From positions 1 through 25,734 of IMG/VR virus record IMGVR_UViG_3300046169_000126: a DNA stretch of 25,734 nucleotides; one strand, given 5' to 3'. The translations under genes were made by a program, and so were the position numbers. The DNA comes from a virus. Positions 13,147 through 22,520 of the stretch are shown one piece after another. Below the pieces are notes generated by a model, which was given only the letters and a program-made list of their open reading frames with translations, made no database searches and had not been told where the DNA came from. The stretch's first letter is position 1, and each line of letters begins with the position of its first letter.

Positions 13147-15017
13147 TGGCTTGGGAGACAGGAAATCAACTTTCGCGCAGAGGAGACGAAGACTTTAACA
13201 AAAAACTTGGAGAGATTAAAGGTTTTATTGAAGAAAAGGAAGCTAAATTATTATTGTATGAGTTTTTAAGAGAAAATATCACATTCACTGCTGACTTGGT
13301 GAGCGGTGTACAACTGTTTCCCTTTCAACATATGGCAATCAAGGCTATGTTCGAGACAGATTACTTCATGGGTGTGTGGAGTCGGGGTATGAGTAAATCA
13401 TTCACCACCGCAATTTATGCGTATCTTGATGCACTACTAAATCAAGGAGTTGAGATTGGAATACTTTCTAAATCATTTCGTCAGGCAAAAATGATCTTCA
13501 AAAAAATAGAAGATATTGCCAGCAAACCTGGAGCTGCATATCTTTCACAATGCATCACGCACAAATCAAAAAGTAATGACGAGTGGCTGCTCGAAATTGG
13601 CAGTAGTAGAATTCGTGCATTGCCACTTGGTGACGGTGAAAAGCTTCGTGGTTTTCGTTTTCATAGAATCATAATTGATGAGTTTGCATTAATGCCTGAG
13701 CGGATCTATAATGAGGTCATTATACCATTCTTGAGTGTCGTAGAAAATCCAACACAACGAGAATCATTGTATAATTTAGAAACTGATCTAATTGAACAAG
13801 GAAAGATGCGTGAAGATGATCGACACGTCTGGAAAAATAATAAACTTATAGCACTTTCTTCTGCAAGTTATAAATTTGAGTATATGTACAAAGCATACGA
13901 ACAGTTTGAAAATTTGATACGAAGTGGCAGCAAAAAACAAAGTGATGCTCATAGAGTAATAATGCAATTTAGTTATGATTGTGCGCCAAAACAGTTGTAT
14001 GACCAAAATCTATTAAATCAAGCGAAATCCACAATGAGTCAGAGTCAGTTTGATCGAGAGTTTGGATCGATATTCACTGATGATAGTAGTGGATACTTTA
14101 AAACATCCAAAATGGCATCCTGCACTCTCAAGGACGGAGAGAATCCAACTATAGAGGTCTGCGGTGAAGTGGGTGCAAAATATATTCTTGCATTTGACCC
14201 TAGTTGGGCAGAAAGTGAAAGTAGTGATGACTTTGCAATGATGGTACTCAAGTTGAATGACGACAAAAAAAATGGAACTGTCGTTCATAGTTATGCGCTC
14301 AGCGGAACAAATTTAAAACAACATATATTTTATTTTCACTACTTGTTAACTCATTTTAATATTGTCTCTATTGTCGGCGATTATAATGGAGGCGTACAAT
14401 TTATCAATGCATGCAATGAAAGTAGTTTGTTCAAGAAAAACAAAATCAATATACAATGTCTAAACACAAACTTTGATGATCTAGAGCACTACCAAGAAAA
14501 ACTTATTGAAGGGAAAAGAGAGTATAATCTTGATGATAAAACTATTTGTTACCTAAGAAAACCTACCAGTCAATGGATACGATTAGCAAATGAATTATTG
14601 CAGGCGAATTTTGATCATCACAGAATATTCTTTGCTAGCCGCGCGATTGATGATGCATACAATGAGCAACGCAACAAAAAAATACCTATTCAGGATATAA
14701 AATTCCTGAGAACATCGCAAAGTTTAGAGCGTCAAACAAATGCTGCAAAAATGATCGACTTTGTTGAACATCAGTTTGATATGATGAATCTAATCAAGAC
14801 GCAGTGCTCCCTTGTTCAGATAACAACATCTGCGGGAGGTACTCAAAATTTCGATTTACCGCCAAGTTTGAAACGTCAAACTGGTCCAGAAAAAGCGAGA
14901 AAAGACAGTTATTCCGCTCTTGTACTTGGCAATTGGATGGTTAAACTTTATTATGATATGATGAATGCAAAAACAGAGAATATTGATTATAGCTTTACTC
15001 CCATGTTTATAAACTGA
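13146..15017 (+). CDS. terL: Terminase large subunit
   Basis: A 623-aa terminase that drives genome packaging into the prohead. Seen: an ATPase with adenine-binding Q-like FPFQ (58-61), Walker A SRGMSKSF (79-86), Walker B IIIDE (175-179), coupling motif LSSASYK (237-243), and an RNase H-like nuclease with Asp351 (AFDPSW), Asp412 (GDYNGG) and Asp587 (RKDSYSAL). Length and motif order fit T4 gp17-type terminases. The start codon overlaps the stop of the nuclease gene by one base (TAATG), so the two are translated in sequence. No portal gene follows; the next gene is the prohead protease. Confidence 0.95.
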   Translation: MAWETGNQLSRRGDEDFNKKLGEIKGFIEEKEAKLLLYEFLRENITFTADLVSGVQLFPFQHMAIKAMFETDYFMGVWSRGMSKSFTTAIYAYLDALLNQGVEIGILSKSFRQAKMIFKKIEDIASKPGAAYLSQCITHKSKSNDEWLLEIGSSRIRALPLGDGEKLRGFRFHRIIIDEFALMPERIYNEVIIPFLSVVENPTQRESLYNLETDLIEQGKMREDDRHVWKNNKLIALSSASYKFEYMYKAYEQFENLIRSGSKKQSDAHRVIMQFSYDCAPKQLYDQNLLNQAKSTMSQSQFDREFGSIFTDDSSGYFKTSKMASCTLKDGENPTIEVCGEVGAKYILAFDPSWAESESSDDFAMMVLKLNDDKKNGTVVHSYALSGTNLKQHIFYFHYLLTHFNIVSIVGDYNGGVQFINACNESSLFKKNKINIQCLNTNFDDLEHYQEKLIEGKREYNLDDKTICYLRKPTSQWIRLANELLQANFDHHRIFFASRAIDDAYNEQRNKKIPIQDIKFLRTSQSLERQTNAAKMIDFVEHQFDMMNLIKTQCSLVQITTSAGGTQNFDLPPSLKRQTGPEKARKDSYSALVLGNWMVKLYYDMMNAKTENIDYSFTPMFIN

Positions 15018-15034
15018 GTGTACATTTTATTTAA
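15018..15034 (+). promoter_or_regulatory. GTGTA-box promoter for the capsid operon
   Basis: GTGTACATTTTATTTAA starts at the base after the TerL stop codon and leads into the ATG at 15035. The T of the TA element is 14 nt from the start. No Shine-Dalgarno. It separates the terminase group from the protease, scaffold and capsid genes. Confidence 0.5.
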
Positions 15035-16660
15035 ATGTCTAAAGAATATAAATACACCGCGACTTTTGATAGCGTAGTTTTCGCATCAAGTGACATCGAG
15101 CATTCGAATATCAGCCAGGCATCTCTTGATTCGCTCAAGCCTCTGATTCCTCAAAATATCGATCTTGATAGAAATATTGACCTGCTTGGAGTGGCATTCA
15201 ATGCAGCAGTAGTAAATAAATTTAATAAAAATGGAGATGGTATTGATAGCGAGGCTGCTGTAGCAATCAAAGATTTTTTCATTCATAAACCAACTAACAT
15301 TGAACACGATAGAGATAGAATTGTTGGGCATATCGTATCTGCCGGATTCTCAAGATATGATGATTCATCTGAATTAATAAGTGATGACGAAGCTTTGATT
15401 ACTGAAGGCGCTTACAATATTGCACTTGCCGCAGTAGTCTATAAAACGGCGAGTAAAGAGTTTACTGATTTGGTTATGAACTCAACCGACCCAGAAAGCG
15501 ATTATTATCAAACTGTTTCTACAAGTTGGGAAGTTGGTTTTAATGATTATGTAATATCTGTTGGTGGAGATGACTTGCACGAATCAACAATTGTTTCAGA
15601 TCCTCAAGAGATTAAAGCGTACTCTCCTTATTTAAAATCTTTGGGAGGAAAAGGGGCATTGAAAGACGGTCGAAAAGTTAATCGCTTGATTGTTGGTGAG
15701 ATATATCCATTAGGAATAGGTTTCACTTCCAACCCTGCGGCAGATGTAAAAGGTTTAGTCACTCAACAAGGTGAACCCAAGGCTGCAACATCAAGCAGAA
15801 ATGAGCCAATCGACGAATTAATAACAAAAAGCAAAAAAACTTCCCATTCCTCACAAGAAAATGTACTAAACAAAGAAACCAATAATAATACTATTATGGA
15901 CAAAGACACAATCATAAATGAATTCCGAGCAGCTTTAGACGAAAAGCTTGGCAACCAAGATTTCTCTGAAGAGAGCGTCGCAAGCATCTCAAAAGTGTTT
16001 ATCGAGGCTATCCGTGAGAAAGGCGAACAATACGTTGCTGATCTCGACAAGGCTAAAGCTGAAAAAGAAGAAGCTGTTCAGGCTCAAAATTCTCTTCAAG
16101 AGAAAATGGGTGAAGTAGAACAGCAACTGCAATCCACTCAAGAGAAGCTTTCAGCTCTCGAGCAAGAAAATACTGCTCGCGAATCTGAAGTTCGTTTTAA
16201 TGCTCGCATGGAGATGTTGAACGAAATCTATGACCTTGACGAAGAAGATTCTAAAATCGTAGCGTCTGAACTTACTGACCTTGACGAAACTGAAGAAAGT
16301 TTTGCAGGTTATCAAGAAAAGCTTGCTAAGGTTTGGAAACATAAAAACAAAGAATTTATCGCTGCCGAGCAAAAGGCATTCGAAGATCGCGTAGCTGCAG
16401 AAGTTGCAAAGCGCCTCGAAACAGTTGAAGCTGCGACAGAAGAAAAAACAGAAGTTGAAGTTGAAGTTGCACAAGCATCCGAAATTCAAGAAGAGGTAGA
16501 AGCTACAGAAGAAACTTCTGACGAAGTATCTGAAGCTCTTGACTCGCTTGAAGTTGAAGAAGCTGCTGTTGTAAACAACAATGAAAGCTCTTCGGATGGA
16601 GACTCACTTCGTGATCGTCTTTCCAAGACTTTCAAAGAATCTGTTAAAATTTCATACTAA
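15035..16660 (+). CDS. Prohead protease fused to the capsid scaffold
   Basis: A 541-aa two-part protein. Residues 1-240 resemble the prohead serine protease family (T4 gp21/U35 class): NIEHDRDRIVGHI gives candidate catalytic His91 and VSTSWEVGF gives candidate Ser164. NKNGDGID (64-71) looks like part of a calcium-binding loop. Residues 250-290 are a Ser/Lys/Asn linker. From Met288 to the end is a scaffold-like segment: long Glu/Gln/Lys coiled coil (MDKDTIINEFRAALDEKLG and on), then a very acidic Glu/Val tail ending in a basic RDRLSKTFKESVKISY. The protease would digest the scaffold and free itself during head maturation. In T4 these are two genes (21 and 22). The order protease-scaffold-capsid matches. 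Confidence 0.88.
   Translation: MSKEYKYTATFDSVVFASSDIEHSNISQASLDSLKPLIPQNIDLDRNIDLLGVAFNAAVVNKFNKNGDGIDSEAAVAIKDFFIHKPTNIEHDRDRIVGHIVSAGFSRYDDSSELISDDEALITEGAYNIALAAVVYKTASKEFTDLVMNSTDPESDYYQTVSTSWEVGFNDYVISVGGDDLHESTIVSDPQEIKAYSPYLKSLGGKGALKDGRKVNRLIVGEIYPLGIGFTSNPAADVKGLVTQQGEPKAATSSRNEPIDELITKSKKTSHSSQENVLNKETNNNTIMDKDTIINEFRAALDEKLGNQDFSEESVASISKVFIEAIREKGEQYVADLDKAKAEKEEAVQAQNSLQEKMGEVEQQLQSTQEKLSALEQENTARESEVRFNARMEMLNEIYDLDEEDSKIVASELTDLDETEESFAGYQEKLAKVWKHKNKEFIAAEQKAFEDRVAAEVAKRLETVEAATEEKTEVEVEVAQASEIQEEVEATEETSDEVSEALDSLEVEEAAVVNNNESSSDGDSLRDRLSKTFKESVKISY
15896..16660 (+). other. Possible internal start producing scaffold alone
   Basis: The in-frame ATG at 15896 (residue 288) begins exactly where the coiled-coil scaffold part starts. 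From there codon use changes: Ile is mostly ATC and Arg mostly CGT or CGC, like the major capsid gene, whereas the protease part favours ATT and AGA. This is what a separately and highly translated scaffold would show, as with lambda C/Nu3. The upstream bases (CAAAGAAACC) give only a weak ribosome site. Direct evidence is lacking. Confidence 0.42.
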
Positions 16661-16680
16661 TATATAGAAAGAAAAAAATT

Positions 16681-17310
16681 ATGGCAAAAAGAATACTACC
16701 ATACCGAGACTACAGCGAACATGACGTTGTCAATTTGTTCTCGCTTGACGTTAGCTCAGCAACTCTTTCGAGTTTTGTTGCTAGCGGTAGCGGCGAATTT
16801 GACGCAGGTGTTGTTGTTCAAGTAGCTGCGGGCGCACTCCCCGGTGATGCACCATCCACGCTTTCCACTTCAGGTAATCTTAGAGATTACCTTGGAGCAA
16901 GCAATGGTTCACATGTCGGATTTAACGCATACCCCTCTAACGGTATGACTGTTGCGCTTGCTGACGCTGACACCGCAGACAAAGCTCTGGGAATCACACT
17001 TCGTGAAACTCTTGCTTTTGATGAAAATGGTGAAAAAATGTTGTACTACAAACAAAAGCTTGATGAAGCGCAAGGAGTTCTTCCTGGACAAACAGTTCCT
17101 GTTTTGACCAAAGGATTAGTTCTTTTAACTGCAGCAGCTTTTGAAAGTGCTCCTTCATTAAACGATAACCTTGTTATCTCTTCTGTAGCTGGACAATTGG
17201 CCGCAGCAGGTACTAGTGGTGCTGGAACAGCTGTTGTAGGAAAAGTAATTGCAACAGGAACTGATACTAGCGATAGTTCTGCAAAGTTTCTCTGCAAAAT
17301 CAGCTTCTAA
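16681..17310 (+). CDS. Probable capsid accessory or decoration protein
   Basis: A 209-aa protein, Ala/Gly/Ser/Val-rich, with the feel of a compact beta-sheet protein: VVVQVAAGALPGDAPSTLST, GHVGFNAYPSNGMTVALADA-like turns and a C-terminal GTAVVGKVIATGT strand pair ending in CKISF. It sits between the scaffold and the major capsid gene and shares their C-rich, capsid-type codon use, so it is expected to be abundant. A role in capsid stabilisation or decoration is inferred. No family is recognised with certainty. An AT-rich spacer with AGAAAG before the ATG suggests weak Shine-Dalgarno initiation. Confidence 0.68.
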   Translation: MAKRILPYRDYSEHDVVNLFSLDVSSATLSSFVASGSGEFDAGVVVQVAAGALPGDAPSTLSTSGNLRDYLGASNGSHVGFNAYPSNGMTVALADADTADKALGITLRETLAFDENGEKMLYYKQKLDEAQGVLPGQTVPVLTKGLVLLTAAAFESAPSLNDNLVISSVAGQLAAAGTSGAGTAVVGKVIATGTDTSDSSAKFLCKISF

Positions 17311-17328
17311 GAAAGGAAATTTAAGAAA

Positions 17329-18468
17329 ATGAAAATTACTTTACAAAACACTCCCGAGCAAGCCGAGCTTATCAAAGCTATGGCTTCGAAGAATCGCGAT
17401 GTTGCATATGAAGCTCAAACTGCTTTAGCCGAATTTATCGGTCCAGTTTTGGCAGAAGTTGTTAACACAGCCCCTACAGTAAGCAACATGTTTACTAGTC
17501 TTCAGTTTAACAGTGACGAGAGCCCAAGTATTCCTTTGGATCTTTACCACGACATTACTGACGAAGATTACATCCAAGTATGGAGTCAATCAGTTCCTGG
17601 TGGACTTCCTACCAACCAAGTTGCTCCTTCACAAAGCGAGCTTAAGTTCACAACTTATACTCTCGACAGTGCATTGAGTTTCGACAAGCGTTATGCTTCT
17701 CGTTCCAGACTTGACGTTGTTAGTAAGACATTCACACGTATGGCACAAGAAATTCTTCTTAAGCAAGAAAAAACTTCTGCTACAATGATAATGACTGCCT
17801 TAGCTAGCGCTGTAACGAATAGCGAAAAACACGTTATGCGTTCTGCACAAGCTAATCGCTTCTTACTCTCAGACCTCAATAAATTGTTCACTAAGGCCAA
17901 AAGAATTAATACTTCTTGGACTGGCGGAACACCTGCTGATCGTCGCGGACGCGGAATCACAGATCTTCTTGTTTCTCCTGAAATCGTAGAAGAAATTCGT
18001 GGTTTAGCTTACAACCCAATTAACACAATTGGTGGAGCTGGTGGAGTACCAACTGCTGGAGACGGAATTGCTGGTACCGACACAATGCGTGACGCTATTT
18101 TCAATAGCGCTGGCATTCCTGAGTTCTATGGCGTATCCATTCAAGAGTATAATGAATTGGGTAATGGTCAAAAATGGAATACTGTTTTTGATACAGCTGC
18201 AGGTAGTACAGACTATGGTGATCACTATTCTGTGAGCGCTAGCGCAACAACATTCGATGGTGCTAGTGAGCAAATCCTTGTTGGTGCTGACCTTAGTCGC
18301 GAATCCATGATTCGTGCAGTAGCTACCGATTCCGAGTCCGGAGATGAGTTTTCTCTCGTATCCGACGATCAATTCGTAACACGTCAATCCAAGATTGGTT
18401 ATTACGGTTCTCTTGAAGAGGGTCGCATGATCATCGACGATCGCGTATTACTTGGTCTTATCGTTTAA
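17329..18468 (+). CDS. Major capsid protein
   Basis: A 379-aa protein placed directly after protease/scaffold and before a strong terminator. It has an N-terminal helix (residues 1-50), a strand-rich middle (SLQFNSDESPSIPLDLYHDI), a long helix containing RMAQEILLKQEKTSATMIM (135-155), Gly-rich loops (GGAGGVPTAGDGIAGTD) and a C-terminal FVTRQSKIGYYGSLEEGRMI strand pair. These are features of HK97-fold capsid proteins of T4-like relatives. Codon use is strongly biased to C-ending codons, unlike most neighbours, which fits very high expression. AGGAAA with AAGAAA before the ATG (17315-17328) provides a ribosome site. The gene is preceded by the probable decoration protein gene with a spacer of 18 nt. 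Confidence 0.9.
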   Translation: MKITLQNTPEQAELIKAMASKNRDVAYEAQTALAEFIGPVLAEVVNTAPTVSNMFTSLQFNSDESPSIPLDLYHDITDEDYIQVWSQSVPGGLPTNQVAPSQSELKFTTYTLDSALSFDKRYASRSRLDVVSKTFTRMAQEILLKQEKTSATMIMTALASAVTNSEKHVMRSAQANRFLLSDLNKLFTKAKRINTSWTGGTPADRRGRGITDLLVSPEIVEEIRGLAYNPINTIGGAGGVPTAGDGIAGTDTMRDAIFNSAGIPEFYGVSIQEYNELGNGQKWNTVFDTAAGSTDYGDHYSVSASATTFDGASEQILVGADLSRESMIRAVATDSESGDEFSLVSDDQFVTRQSKIGYYGSLEEGRMIIDDRVLLGLIV

Positions 18469-18500
18469 TTTTAATTTAAAAATTAACGTTTTATAAAAGG

Positions 18501-18530
18501 TCCACCTCAGGAAACTGGGGTGGATTTTTT
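18501..18530 (+). terminator. Rho-independent terminator after the capsid operon
   Basis: TCCACCTCAG, loop GAAA, CTGGGGTGGA and six T. The ten-pair stem is complete apart from one G-T pair, with a stable tetraloop and U-tract, 32 nt past the capsid stop codon. It is the clearest terminator in the window and closes the highly expressed head operon. Confidence 0.92.
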
Positions 18531-18554
18531 ATTTTATCAATTTACTATATATTA

Positions 18555-18587
18555 GTGTATAATCCTAAAAGGAAAAAGGTATAAATT
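18555..18587 (+). promoter_or_regulatory. GTGTA-box promoter with a leader and Shine-Dalgarno
   Basis: AGTGTATAAT at 18554-18563 holds a perfect TATAAT -10 element. Unlike other boxes, it is 30 nt (from its T) before the ATG at 18588, and AAAGGAAAAAGG in between gives a Shine-Dalgarno. This promoter restarts transcription after the terminator and would make an ordinary leader. Confidence 0.62.
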
Positions 18588-19010
18588 ATGGCAAACAAAA
18601 AAACAACATCGAGCAAGTCTACTGCTTCTAAAAAAGCAACCGCAAAAAAGAAGAAAGTACAACTTGAGAATCTTCAACAAACAAACGGAAAAAGTTATGA
18701 AGATCAAGTCGCTAAGGCACGCGAGCTTGAAGAAATCCTAGGTATTCCAAAAATTAATCCATTTAAAACCAACGATAAAAGAGTATTTACTGATATGCTG
18801 CAAGATATGAATCTTACAGATCTTCAAGCATTCGCAGTTAAGGTTGGAGTATTTCCAGCTGGAAATAAAACAGTGTTAAAAAACAAGATTAAACGAGCAT
18901 TTGATGCAAGTTTACATGGCAAGGGAAGTGTTCAAGTTATGGGAGAACCTTTACACCTTGACCCCAACAATCCGAAGCATAAAGAGGTTATCGATTACTT
19001 GAGAGGTTAA
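18588..19010 (+). CDS. Lysine-rich protein with a SAP-like domain
   Basis: A 140-aa protein. Residues 1-24 are Lys/Thr/Ser-rich (MANKKTTSSKSTASKKATAK), like a disordered DNA-binding tail. Residues about 71-105 (LQDMNLTDLQAFAVKVGVFP, then AGNKTVLKNKI) match the SAP pattern, L-x-x-L-x-x-x-(A)-x-x-x-G-(L/V)-x-x-x-G-x-K-x-x-L, a small DNA-binding helix pair. It follows the capsid terminator and its own GTGTA promoter with Shine-Dalgarno, so it is probably late and abundant. It may bind packaged DNA or guide head-tail assembly; both are inference. The next gene begins 2 nt later. Confidence 0.66.
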   Translation: MANKKTTSSKSTASKKATAKKKKVQLENLQQTNGKSYEDQVAKARELEEILGIPKINPFKTNDKRVFTDMLQDMNLTDLQAFAVKVGVFPAGNKTVLKNKIKRAFDASLHGKGSVQVMGEPLHLDPNNPKHKEVIDYLRG

Positions 19011-19011
19011 C

Positions 19012-19530
19012 ATGGCTCACGACATACATCCAGATACAAACCTTGGTCATTTGGCGGTTTTTATTCACGACCAAGAAATTGGTTACGAACCGCAGGGAGC
19101 AGCTAGAGAAACACAAATTGGCTTAATATCTGGATGGCTTGAGGGTCATTTGGGGGAATTAAATAACTTAATTTATTCTCAATTTAGCGGGGCAAATCCT
19201 AGCGGGCTTAATCTTGAGGAACAATCAATATTAACAGAATTATATGTTAGCGAGTATAATCGCAAATCTCATCGTAGGGTATTAAGGGGTATTGACGGAA
19301 GCGATGGTAATGCAGACTTTCAGGTTATAAGAGAAGGGGACTCAATGATCCAAAGATCAAATAAAAATCTTACTGCGAAAAGTTATCATGAAGCATACTT
19401 ATCTTCCCAGGAAAGGTTGAAAGATTTGGTTCATGCATATAACCTATATGGAGCCAAGCCTAATCAAGTACACGGCGCTGATGCGCCTGCTACAGGACAA
19501 AATCCAAATCTCGACGGATATTATAATTAA
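19012..19530 (+). CDS. Unrecognised gene in the head-tail region
   Basis: A 172-aa soluble protein. It starts MAHDIHPDTNLGHL, has a helix-rich middle (GAARETQIGLISGWLEGHLG, then ILTELYVSEYNRKSH) and ends in NPNLDGYYN. No signal peptide or membrane segment. The ATG follows the previous stop by one base, with GAGAGG about 8 nt upstream as Shine-Dalgarno, so both are co-translated. Position after the capsid gene in a T4-like order suggests a neck, connector or head completion protein, but the sequence does not prove it. Confidence 0.6.
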   Translation: MAHDIHPDTNLGHLAVFIHDQEIGYEPQGAARETQIGLISGWLEGHLGELNNLIYSQFSGANPSGLNLEEQSILTELYVSEYNRKSHRRVLRGIDGSDGNADFQVIREGDSMIQRSNKNLTAKSYHEAYLSSQERLKDLVHAYNLYGAKPNQVHGADAPATGQNPNLDGYYN

Positions 19531-19534
19531 AACA

Positions 19535-19549
19535 GTGTAATACATTATC
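19535..19549 (+). promoter_or_regulatory. GTGTA-box promoter candidate, start-proximal
   Basis: AGTGTAATACATTATC leads straight into the ATG at 19550; the T of the TA element is 12 nt from the start. No Shine-Dalgarno. It gives the next gene its own promoter even though only 19 nt separate it from the previous stop codon. Confidence 0.5.
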
Positions 19550-20059
19550 ATGAGCGAAATTTCAGAAAGTAATTCTAATCCAAATAAAATCATCAAATCT
19601 CAATTGTTTCACATTTGGAAAAAAGCTAGATTGATGTATGAGATGGTCAACGATAACACGATGCTAGAAGACTGGGTTCGAAAGAATGTAAATGAAGCAT
19701 ACGAAAGTATTGATAAAGCTTTACAGTATTCTGAGTATGAAAAAATGTTTCCTGCACAAAAAGAAGAGGAATCTGATTCCGAGAAAAATAATTATTTATC
19801 TAATCAAGATAAACGGTATCCAACTCCTTCTGCACAAGAAAGCGGTGATCAATTTGTTACTCGTTGCATATTAGATGCAAACATGAAGAAACGTTATCCT
19901 ATTCAAGGAGATCGTTTTGGCGCATGTATGAGCATCTATAATGAAAAACAAAATGACACTAGTAAGGATCTTCACAACAATCCAGGTGAGAAGTTCGAGG
20001 ATCCTATGGAAGTTAAAAATCCCGAACTTCCCGATCCCATCAAACCTCTTCTTCCGTAA
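19550..20059 (+). CDS. Unrecognised protein with a CxxxxxxxY...RFGAC motif
   Basis: A 169-aa protein. The N-terminus (LFHIWKKARLMYEMVNDNTM, then LEDWVRKNVNEAYESIDKAL) is helical. Residues about 97-130 (ESGDQFVTRCILDANMKKRY, then PIQGDRFGACMSIY) follow the pattern E-S-x-(D/E)-x-F-x-x-R-C ... (F/Y)P ... (Q/D)R-x-x-x-C, which occurs in small segments of several marine phage proteins, sometimes next to proteases. Cys106 and Cys126 are the conserved pair. The C-terminus is Pro-rich ([11 protein letters not shown]). Its end overlaps the 3' end of the Clp-like gene on the other strand by 20 bases, so no terminator can separate the two. A structural role is likely by context only. Confidence 0.58.
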   Translation: MSEISESNSNPNKIIKSQLFHIWKKARLMYEMVNDNTMLEDWVRKNVNEAYESIDKALQYSEYEKMFPAQKEEESDSEKNNYLSNQDKRYPTPSAQESGDQFVTRCILDANMKKRYPIQGDRFGACMSIYNEKQNDTSKDLHNNPGEKFEDPMEVKNPELPDPIKPLLP

Positions 20060-22520
20060 TTTTGTATTCTAGTTCTCCTTTGATTAGAGAGAACTTGATT
20101 GTTGAATTTTCAGGCAATTTTTTGCTTAGAAGTAATGTGCTCAATTGATTTTCAATTAATTTTTGTATTATTCTTCTTATTGGACGAGCTCCCATTTTTT
20201 CTTTAGCAGCTTGCTCTGCAATATATTTTGATACGCTTGGTGTGATAGACATTTTTATGTTTTTATCTATCAATTTATCTGCCACTTTAGACGCTTCAAG
20301 CTTCACTATTTTAGCTAGCTCTTTGATATCAAAGTCATTGAATAATATTACTTCATTCAAGCGATTAAGGAATTCTGGACGAAAGAATGTTTTCAACTCT
20401 GTGAAAAGTTTGTCTTTTGCTACTGATTCGCTATCACTCTGACCGAAGCCAATGTTTGGCTTGGCAGCTTTCTCGCTGCCTATGTTTCCAGTTAATATGA
20501 TTATGCAATTATTAAAATGTATTTTTCTTCCACTGTTATCGGTCACAACTCCCTCTTCCATAATTTGAAGAAGAATATTGAGCACTTCTGGATGAGCTTT
20601 TTCGACTTCGTCAAACAAAACAACGCTGTATGGATTGCGGCGAACTTTTTCAGTTAACTCTCCGCCTTCTTCGTATCCTACGTAACCTGGAGCAGCACCA
20701 ATCAATCTTGTAGCAGCAATCTTTTCGCTGTATTCACTCATGTCTATTTGAATTAATGTGCTTTTGCTACCATAAATAAATTCTGCAATACATTTTGCGG
20801 TATGAGTTTTACCTGTTCCACTTGCGCCAACAAGAAGGAAGCTTCCTACAGGTTTATTAGGATCCTGTAAGCCAGATTTCGAACGAAGTATAGATTCTGA
20901 GATTTCTTGCAAAGCTTGCTTTTGACCAACAACTCTACGATTAAGGTTTTTAAGTAGCCCAAGCATTTTTTCACTATCTTTCTTGCTCATGTCTTGAACA
21001 GGAACTCCTGTGCGAGAACTCAAAACTTCGAATATGTCCTTGGGTTTAACTGCAATGCGTTTTTTCATTGTTTTATTTGCCCATTCAGTTATGATTTTGT
21101 CATACTGCTCAAGCAAATCTAATTGCTGATCTTCGGTTTCATCGTAAGACTGACCTATAGACTGCAAGTTAGCTTCTTGAACTGCTAGCAGTTCTAATTG
21201 TTGCTCTATATCTTTTGCTTTTTGCGGGCGTTCGATATTTTTAATTTTTACTTTTGATCCTACTTGATCGAGAATATCTATAGCTTTATCTGGAAACTGC
21301 TTATCTAATATATATTTTGCAGACAGATCAACAATCAAATCTAGTGTTTCTTCTGGATAATGTATGCTATGAAAGCTTTCGTATTTATCTTTAACTCCTT
21401 CAAGAATTTGTCGCGTCTCTTCTTTGTTTGGCTCGATAACTTTTACTGATTGAAAACGACGATCCAATGCTCCATCTTTCAGGATTGTTTTTTTGTACTC
21501 GGATTGAGTTGTAGCTCCTATACATTTCAGTTCTCCACGAGCCAAAAGAGGCTTTAAAAGGTTTGCTGCGTCCATGCTGCCTTCAGCACTTCCTGCTCCC
21601 ACTAAAGTGTGTATTTCATCTACAAACAATATGATATCTTTATTCTTTTTTGCTTCTTCGATTATTCCTTTTAATCTTTCTTCAAATTGACCACGATATT
21701 TTGTGCCAGCAATCAAGGATCCTAAGTCTAAAGAGTATATAACTTTGTTGAGTAGAAAGTCTGAGCATGTACCTTTTACAATGTTTTGAGCTAAACCTTC
21801 AACGATAGCTGTTTTACCAACTCCAGGCTCTCCAAGTAATACGGGATTATTCTTTGTTCTTCTGCAAAGAATTTCTGAAACATCATATATCTCGCTTTCT
21901 TTACCAATGATATTGTCAAATTTTCCTTGTTTTGCGGCTTCATTTAAATTGGTGGCAAATTTTTCGAGATTTGGTTGTTTTGATTCTTTTAATGTTTGAG
22001 CATTCTTTTTGATGAATTTTATGCGATCTTGTTTTGGTGGAGTTTGTTCTTTTGATATATGTAAATATTCTCGAACTTCTGCGATGATATCATCTTCACT
22101 TGCATGAAAATGATCAAAAAAACTGGGAATGCTAGAATGTTCATACTTTAATAAAGCTAACAGCATGTGCTCTACGCCAACATACTCATGTCCAAGTTTA
22201 TCGCTGATACTCGCTGCAACTTTCAATACAAGATGAAAATCTTCATCATATTCTGCGTGAAAATCTTCCGGTATAAAAGCTTGAGTTCTGTCGTTTTCTA
22301 TAATATAGAATGTTTTCTCGACCTCTTCTTTGAGAAGATCCTGATCGATTTGTAATAAAAATAATATTTCGCTCAAAATTCCTGCATTCAAATTGACCAT
22401 TCCGTAAAACAAATGTTCTAGGCTAACAAATTCATTTCCGAATTTTGTTGCTACTCTTTTTGCTTCACTGATCGCTTGTTGCGCACGCGGCGTAAAGTTT
22501 GGTTTGGGAGTCATCTTCAT
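20040..22520 (-). CDS. ClpC-like double AAA+ protein unfoldase
   Basis: An 826-aa Hsp100 protein. Two Clp N repeats (about 8-150) come first. The first AAA+ domain has Walker A GEPGVGKT (230-237), pore loop [10 protein letters not shown] (273-282) and Walker B LFVDE (298-302). A short coiled linker (about 430-480) follows. The second AAA+ domain has GASGTGKT (565-572), pore loop GYVGYEEGG (612-620), VVLFDE (633-638) and GARPIRR (777-783). NIGFGQ (689-694) sits where ClpA, ClpC and ClpX carry the ClpP-docking IGF/VGF loop, so it can probably deliver substrates to a ClpP. No ClpP is encoded here, so host ClpP is the candidate partner. It may degrade host regulators. It follows the polymerase gene by 16 nt. 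Two in-frame ATGs (22520, 22514) are possible starts. Confidence 0.92.
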   Translation of the reverse strand: MKMTPKPNFTPRAQQAISEAKRVATKFGNEFVSLEHLFYGMVNLNAGILSEILFLLQIDQDLLKEEVEKTFYIIENDRTQAFIPEDFHAEYDEDFHLVLKVAASISDKLGHEYVGVEHMLLALLKYEHSSIPSFFDHFHASEDDIIAEVREYLHISKEQTPPKQDRIKFIKKNAQTLKESKQPNLEKFATNLNEAAKQGKFDNIIGKESEIYDVSEILCRRTKNNPVLLGEPGVGKTAIVEGLAQNIVKGTCSDFLLNKVIYSLDLGSLIAGTKYRGQFEERLKGIIEEAKKNKDIILFVDEIHTLVGAGSAEGSMDAANLLKPLLARGELKCIGATTQSEYKKTILKDGALDRRFQSVKVIEPNKEETRQILEGVKDKYESFHSIHYPEETLDLIVDLSAKYILDKQFPDKAIDILDQVGSKVKIKNIERPQKAKDIEQQLELLAVQEANLQSIGQSYDETEDQQLDLLEQYDKIITEWANKTMKKRIAVKPKDIFEVLSSRTGVPVQDMSKKDSEKMLGLLKNLNRRVVGQKQALQEISESILRSKSGLQDPNKPVGSFLLVGASGTGKTHTAKCIAEFIYGSKSTLIQIDMSEYSEKIAATRLIGAAPGYVGYEEGGELTEKVRRNPYSVVLFDEVEKAHPEVLNILLQIMEEGVVTDNSGRKIHFNNCIIILTGNIGSEKAAKPNIGFGQSDSESVAKDKLFTELKTFFRPEFLNRLNEVILFNDFDIKELAKIVKLEASKVADKLIDKNIKMSITPSVSKYIAEQAAKEKMGARPIRRIIQKLIENQLSTLLLSKKLPENSTIKFSLIKGELEYKITEEEV

